DNA of 64,000 nt. It comes from Mycobacterium sp. 236(2023) (GTDB lineage: Bacteria > Actinomycetota > Actinomycetes > Mycobacteriales > Mycobacteriaceae). Shown in pieces: positions 62,034 through 64,000 of this stretch. The notes under the pieces were generated by a model. The model worked only from the letters and a program-made list of their open reading frames with translations. It did not search any database and had not been told where the DNA came from. The stretch is taken from positions 372,001 through 436,000 of the forward strand of contig NZ_JARSBP010000003.1 in assembly GCF_029623955.1 (NCBI RefSeq). The letters are read 5' to 3'. The position numbers and the translations under genes were made by a program. Position 1 is the first letter of the stretch; each line of letters begins with the position of its first letter.

Positions 62034-62768
62034 ATGGAGTTTCTCGTGGACAGCAACCTCGGGCTGCCCGTCGACGAGAAGCCGTGGAGCGACATCCTGG
62101 CGGGCCTCGGCATCACGACGACGCTCACGAACGACCTCGAGTACCTGGATCGCCGCGTCGAGCGGCACGAGCCCGATGTCGTGTTCATGCCGATCGCGGA
62201 TTTTCACCGGCTGCTCCAGAGCGGCGACACCTTCTACCGCGGCTTCGTCCTCGTGACGTCACGGATCACCGGCAGCACCAACCTTCCTAGCGTCCTCGTC
62301 GTGCGCAGTGACGACCCGGCCCAGTCCATCGAGGAGCTGCGGGGCGCGACGCTGGGCTACATCAATACCTCGTGTTCGTCGAGCTACTTCTGCCCGGCGA
62401 TCGTGTTGCACTCACTCGGCGAGGAGCTCAGGGACTTCTTCGACACCGTGCCGACGGCGCCGTGGCAGGGCCAGATCGATGCGGTTATCGACGGGACGGT
62501 CCGGGCGACGATGGTGGTCGAGGACATCTGGCGGGCGACGCCGTCGAACGCTGTTGCGACGAAGGTGATAGGCCGCTACGACGATGCGACGGGCGCGGTG
62601 ATCGTCATTCGCGACGGTGTCGACGACTCGGTGCGGGCCGGATTGCTCGAGGCGCTGCTGGCGTGGCAGCCGCGTGCCGATGCTTTGTTCGGTCCGTTCA
62701 CGCGCTACCGCGACGACGGCCTTGCGGCGTTCTTCGCTGATATGGATCGCCTGCCCGCGGGCTTCTAG
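62034..62768 (+). CDS. PhnD/SsuA-like substrate-binding protein without signal peptide
   Basis: The 244-residue protein has a periplasmic-binding fold like phosphonate binders: MEFLVDSNLGLPVDE, DVVFMPIADFHRLLQSGDTF, TGSTNLPSVLVVRSDDPAQS and the IDAVIDGTVRATMVVEDIWR segment, with GRYDDATGAVIVI later. There is no signal peptide or lipobox, so the protein is probably cytoplasmic; it is not a normal transporter component. GTG at 61980 is a possible earlier start. No transporter genes are adjacent. Confidence 0.75.
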   Translation: MEFLVDSNLGLPVDEKPWSDILAGLGITTTLTNDLEYLDRRVERHEPDVVFMPIADFHRLLQSGDTFYRGFVLVTSRITGSTNLPSVLVVRSDDPAQSIEELRGATLGYINTSCSSSYFCPAIVLHSLGEELRDFFDTVPTAPWQGQIDAVIDGTVRATMVVEDIWRATPSNAVATKVIGRYDDATGAVIVIRDGVDDSVRAGLLEALLAWQPRADALFGPFTRYRDDGLAAFFADMDRLPAGF

Positions 62769-62771
62769 CGA

Positions 62772-63032
62772 CTAGGACTCGCAGGCGATGCCGTTACCGT
62801 CGCGGTCCAGGTCGTAGATGTCATCACCAAGCACTTGCACCGGCCCCTGCACGTAGGACGGGCCGTTGCCGCTACCGCCGGCGCAGTCGACGTCGCTATC
62901 CACCGGCACGCAGCCGGAGTAATTGGGGTCGCACGACTGTGTTAGCGGATTGAAGGGAGCAGCGTTCGCTATCGGTGCTGCGACCATCGTTGCCGCAAAC
63001 GCCGCTGCCAAAATCGTGAGTCTTGCCCCCAT
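62772..63032 (-). CDS. Secreted Excalibur-domain protein
   Basis: The 86-residue protein starts MGARLTILAAAFAATMVAAP, a signal peptide with likely cleavage after NAA. The C-terminal part carries the Excalibur Ca-binding motif DLDRDGNGIACES, and Cys residues in QSCDPNYSGCVPVDSDVDC probably form disulfides. TACTGT (63040-63045 on the minus strand) is 7 nt before the ATG, so the message is probably leaderless. Small secreted Excalibur proteins of this type are common in mycobacteria; their role is unknown. Confidence 0.8.
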   Translation of the reverse strand: MGARLTILAAAFAATMVAAPIANAAPFNPLTQSCDPNYSGCVPVDSDVDCAGGSGNGPSYVQGPVQVLGDDIYDLDRDGNGIACES

Positions 63033-63269
63033 GTGGCACACAGTAACTCAGGCCGGTGCCGCCGAACTCCAAAAAGAAAATAACGACATCGAATATTTGC
63101 CTGCCGCGGTCACTGGCTTTCGCTTCTGGGTGTCCGGTCCCCAGCTGCCCGAACTTTGGGGCTGCGCGAACGCACCCGGCCGCTGCGGAGTCGACATGCG
63201 ACTGCGGGATAGCCGTCTGTGGGCTGTCGAGGCGGGCTGTCAACGGCACGGGCTGGACGTTTCGCGTTG

Positions 63270-63342
63270 TGCCCCCACCAGGGCTCGAACCTGGGACCTG
63301 CGGATTAAAAGTCCGTAGCTCTACCGACTGAGCTATAGGGGC
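63270..63342 (-). tRNA. tRNA-Lys (anticodon TTT)
   Basis: The minus strand folds as a complete cloverleaf of 73 nt: acceptor GCCCCTA with TGGGGGC, D-arm TAGCTCAGTCGGTAGAGC, anticodon loop CTTTTAA with TTT, and T-arm CAGGTTCGAGCCCTG. CCA is not encoded. Confidence 0.95.
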
Positions 63343-63472
63343 AGTGTGTCTGTTGTGGACTCGGAAAGGATACGGCACGCAGCCCGTTTGAGGATTTGGG
63401 TGTCGGTACCCTAAGCTATCGAAGCTCCCAACGACTTGAGCGTTGCGAGTACCCCGGAGGAATTCGGAATAG

Positions 63473-63545
63473 GCCCCCATCGTCTAGTGGCCTAGGACGC
63501 CGCCCTTTCACGGCGGTAGCACGGGTTCGAATCCCGTTGGGGGTA
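63473..63545 (+). tRNA. tRNA-Glu (anticodon TTC)
   Basis: A 73-nt cloverleaf: acceptor GCCCCCA pairs with TGGGGGT (G1-U72 wobble), anticodon loop CTTTCAC with TTC flanked by GCCGC/GCGGC-type stem, and T-arm ACGGGTTCGAATCCCGT. Matches the mycobacterial tRNA-Glu layout. CCA is not encoded. Confidence 0.95.
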
Positions 63546-63584
63546 CGCGCGACGACCACTTCGGTGGGAGGAGCAGCACAGTAA

Positions 63585-63658
63585 GGCCCTGTGGCGCAGT
63601 TGGTTAGCGCGCCGCCCTGTCACGGCGGAGGTCGCGGGTTCGAGTCCCGTCAGGGTCG
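63585..63658 (+). tRNA. tRNA-Asp (anticodon GTC)
   Basis: A 74-nt cloverleaf: acceptor GGCCCTG pairs with CAGGGTC, anticodon loop CTGTCAC with GTC, and T-arm GCGGGTTCGAGTCCCGT. Discriminator base G, as usual for tRNA-Asp. The following CCA (63659-63661) is encoded. Confidence 0.95.
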
Positions 63659-63700
63659 CCAGCACGGCGAGGCATTGTGGCTCAGTGTTCGGTGCCGTCC

Positions 63701-63774
63701 GGCCAGGTAGCTCAGTTGGTACGAGCGTCCGCCTGAAAAGCGGAAGGTCGCCGGTTCGATCCCGGCCCTGGCCA
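63701..63774 (+). tRNA. tRNA-Phe (anticodon GAA)
   Basis: A 74-nt cloverleaf: acceptor GGCCAGG with CCTGGCC, D-arm TAGCTCAGTTGGTACGAGCG, anticodon loop CTGAAAA with GAA, and T-arm GCCGGTTCGATCCCGGC. Discriminator A, no encoded CCA. A terminator hairpin follows within 5 nt. Confidence 0.95.
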
Positions 63775-63778
63775 CAAC

Positions 63779-63806
63779 AAAGACCATCCGGCAACGGGTG
63801 GTCTTT
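63779..63806. terminator. Bidirectional terminator after the tRNA cluster
   Basis: AAAGACCATCC (63779-63789), loop GGCAAC, then GGGTGGTCTTT (63796-63806) form an 11-bp stem (one G-U pair) with T-runs on both sides. It ends the tRNA unit and the convergent VOC gene. Confidence 0.75.
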
Positions 63807-63817
63807 CTCGTTCCGGG

Positions 63818-64000
63818 TCAGCCCACCGCCCAGAACACCTGCCAGGAGTGCCCGTCCGGGTCGTTGAAGCTGCGGCCGTACATGTCGCCGTGGTCCTCGG
63901 TGTCTCCGGCCGTGCCGCCCGCTGCGAGAGCACGGTCCACGAACGCGTCCACGTCCTCGCGGCTGTCGACGCCGAGACACACGACGCACTCTTTGACCTT
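63818..64000 (-). CDS. VOC/glyoxalase-family protein, 5' part outside window
   Basis: The last 60 codons are visible on the minus strand, ending in TGA at 63818-63820. The frame reads KVKECVVCLGVDSREDVDAF, DRALAAGGTAGDTEDHGDMY and the C-terminal SFNDPDGHSWQVFWAVG, a typical glyoxalase/VOC domain ending with the DPDGH metal-binding motif. The N-terminal part lies beyond 64000. It is convergent with the tRNA cluster. Confidence 0.82.
   Translation of the reverse strand, partial: KVKECVVCLGVDSREDVDAFVDRALAAGGTAGDTEDHGDMYGRSFNDPDGHSWQVFWAVG

Noticed and set aside
63662..63700. Extra tRNA-like stretch between tRNA-Asp and tRNA-Phe
   Set aside because: ATTGTGGCTCAGTG resembles a D-arm but no acceptor or anticodon stem can be formed.

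Overview
The window is high-GC actinobacterial chromosome, most likely a rapidly growing mycobacterium (Mycolicibacterium). From about 7.4 kb to 59.5 kb the gene order matches the M. tuberculosis Rv0777-Rv0826 neighbourhood: purB, a membrane protein, purC, ptrB, the FAD dehydrogenase, purS-purQ, encapsulin-DyP, pepC, purL, purF, purM, DUF3073, ygfZ, pabC, nitrobindin, sseC2-cysA2, thiX, lmeA, glnR, mshD, the Pst system, phoU, an LCP protein, dusB, desA1, TetR and DUF2236. Mycothiol synthesis, LmeA, acyl-ACP desaturase and many leaderless starts (a TANNNT -10 box 6-8 nt before ATG/GTG) all fit. Species cannot be read from this.

Layout. 1-7.3 kb is an accessory metabolic island: a PadR fragment, a decayed epoxide-hydrolase-like remnant, an SDR/nitroreductase/RidA operon, a cupin, an alpha/beta hydrolase with a damaged or unusual 5' end, LysR and a carotenoid oxygenase. 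7.4-21.4 kb has the RNase HII-like/(p)ppGpp synthetase fusion RelZ divergent from purB, then purC-ptrB-TetR-gpx, a deacetylase-like gene, the FAD dehydrogenase and purSQ. 21.5-25.1 kb is a four-gene insertion that looks like a type VII secretion substrate cassette: EspC-like partner, WXG-type effector with a glycine-zipper tail, membrane protein, lipoprotein. 25.2-27.0 kb is an encapsulin/DyP nanocompartment. 27.1-40.7 kb holds pepC, purL, purF, purM, ygfZ and pabC. 40.7-40.9 kb contains a strong promoter followed by a structured RNA with a 12-codon frame. 41-46.5 kb carries a solute-binding lipoprotein, the nitrobindin operon and the sulfur operon, which has an uncatalogued leaderless poly-cysteine leader peptide. 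46.6-53.2 kb is glnR-mshD and pstSCAB/phoU. 53.3-63 kb holds envelope and lipid functions (LCP, DesA1, L,D-transpeptidase-like, Ser/Thr kinase). 63.3-63.8 kb is a tRNA cluster (Lys, Glu, Asp, Phe).

How the genes work together. Seven genes of de novo purine synthesis (purB, C, S, Q, L, F, M) lie within 29 kb, mostly as separate units each with its own leaderless or short-leader promoter. A (p)ppGpp-making enzyme sits divergently beside purB. Nitrogen (GlnR), phosphate (Pst/PhoU with a PHO-box-like repeat) and cysteine (poly-Cys attenuator) control elements lie within 10 kb of each other. The least understood parts are the 21.5-25.1 kb cassette, the 40.7-40.9 kb RNA locus and an identical 25-nt repeat shared by distant intergenic regions.
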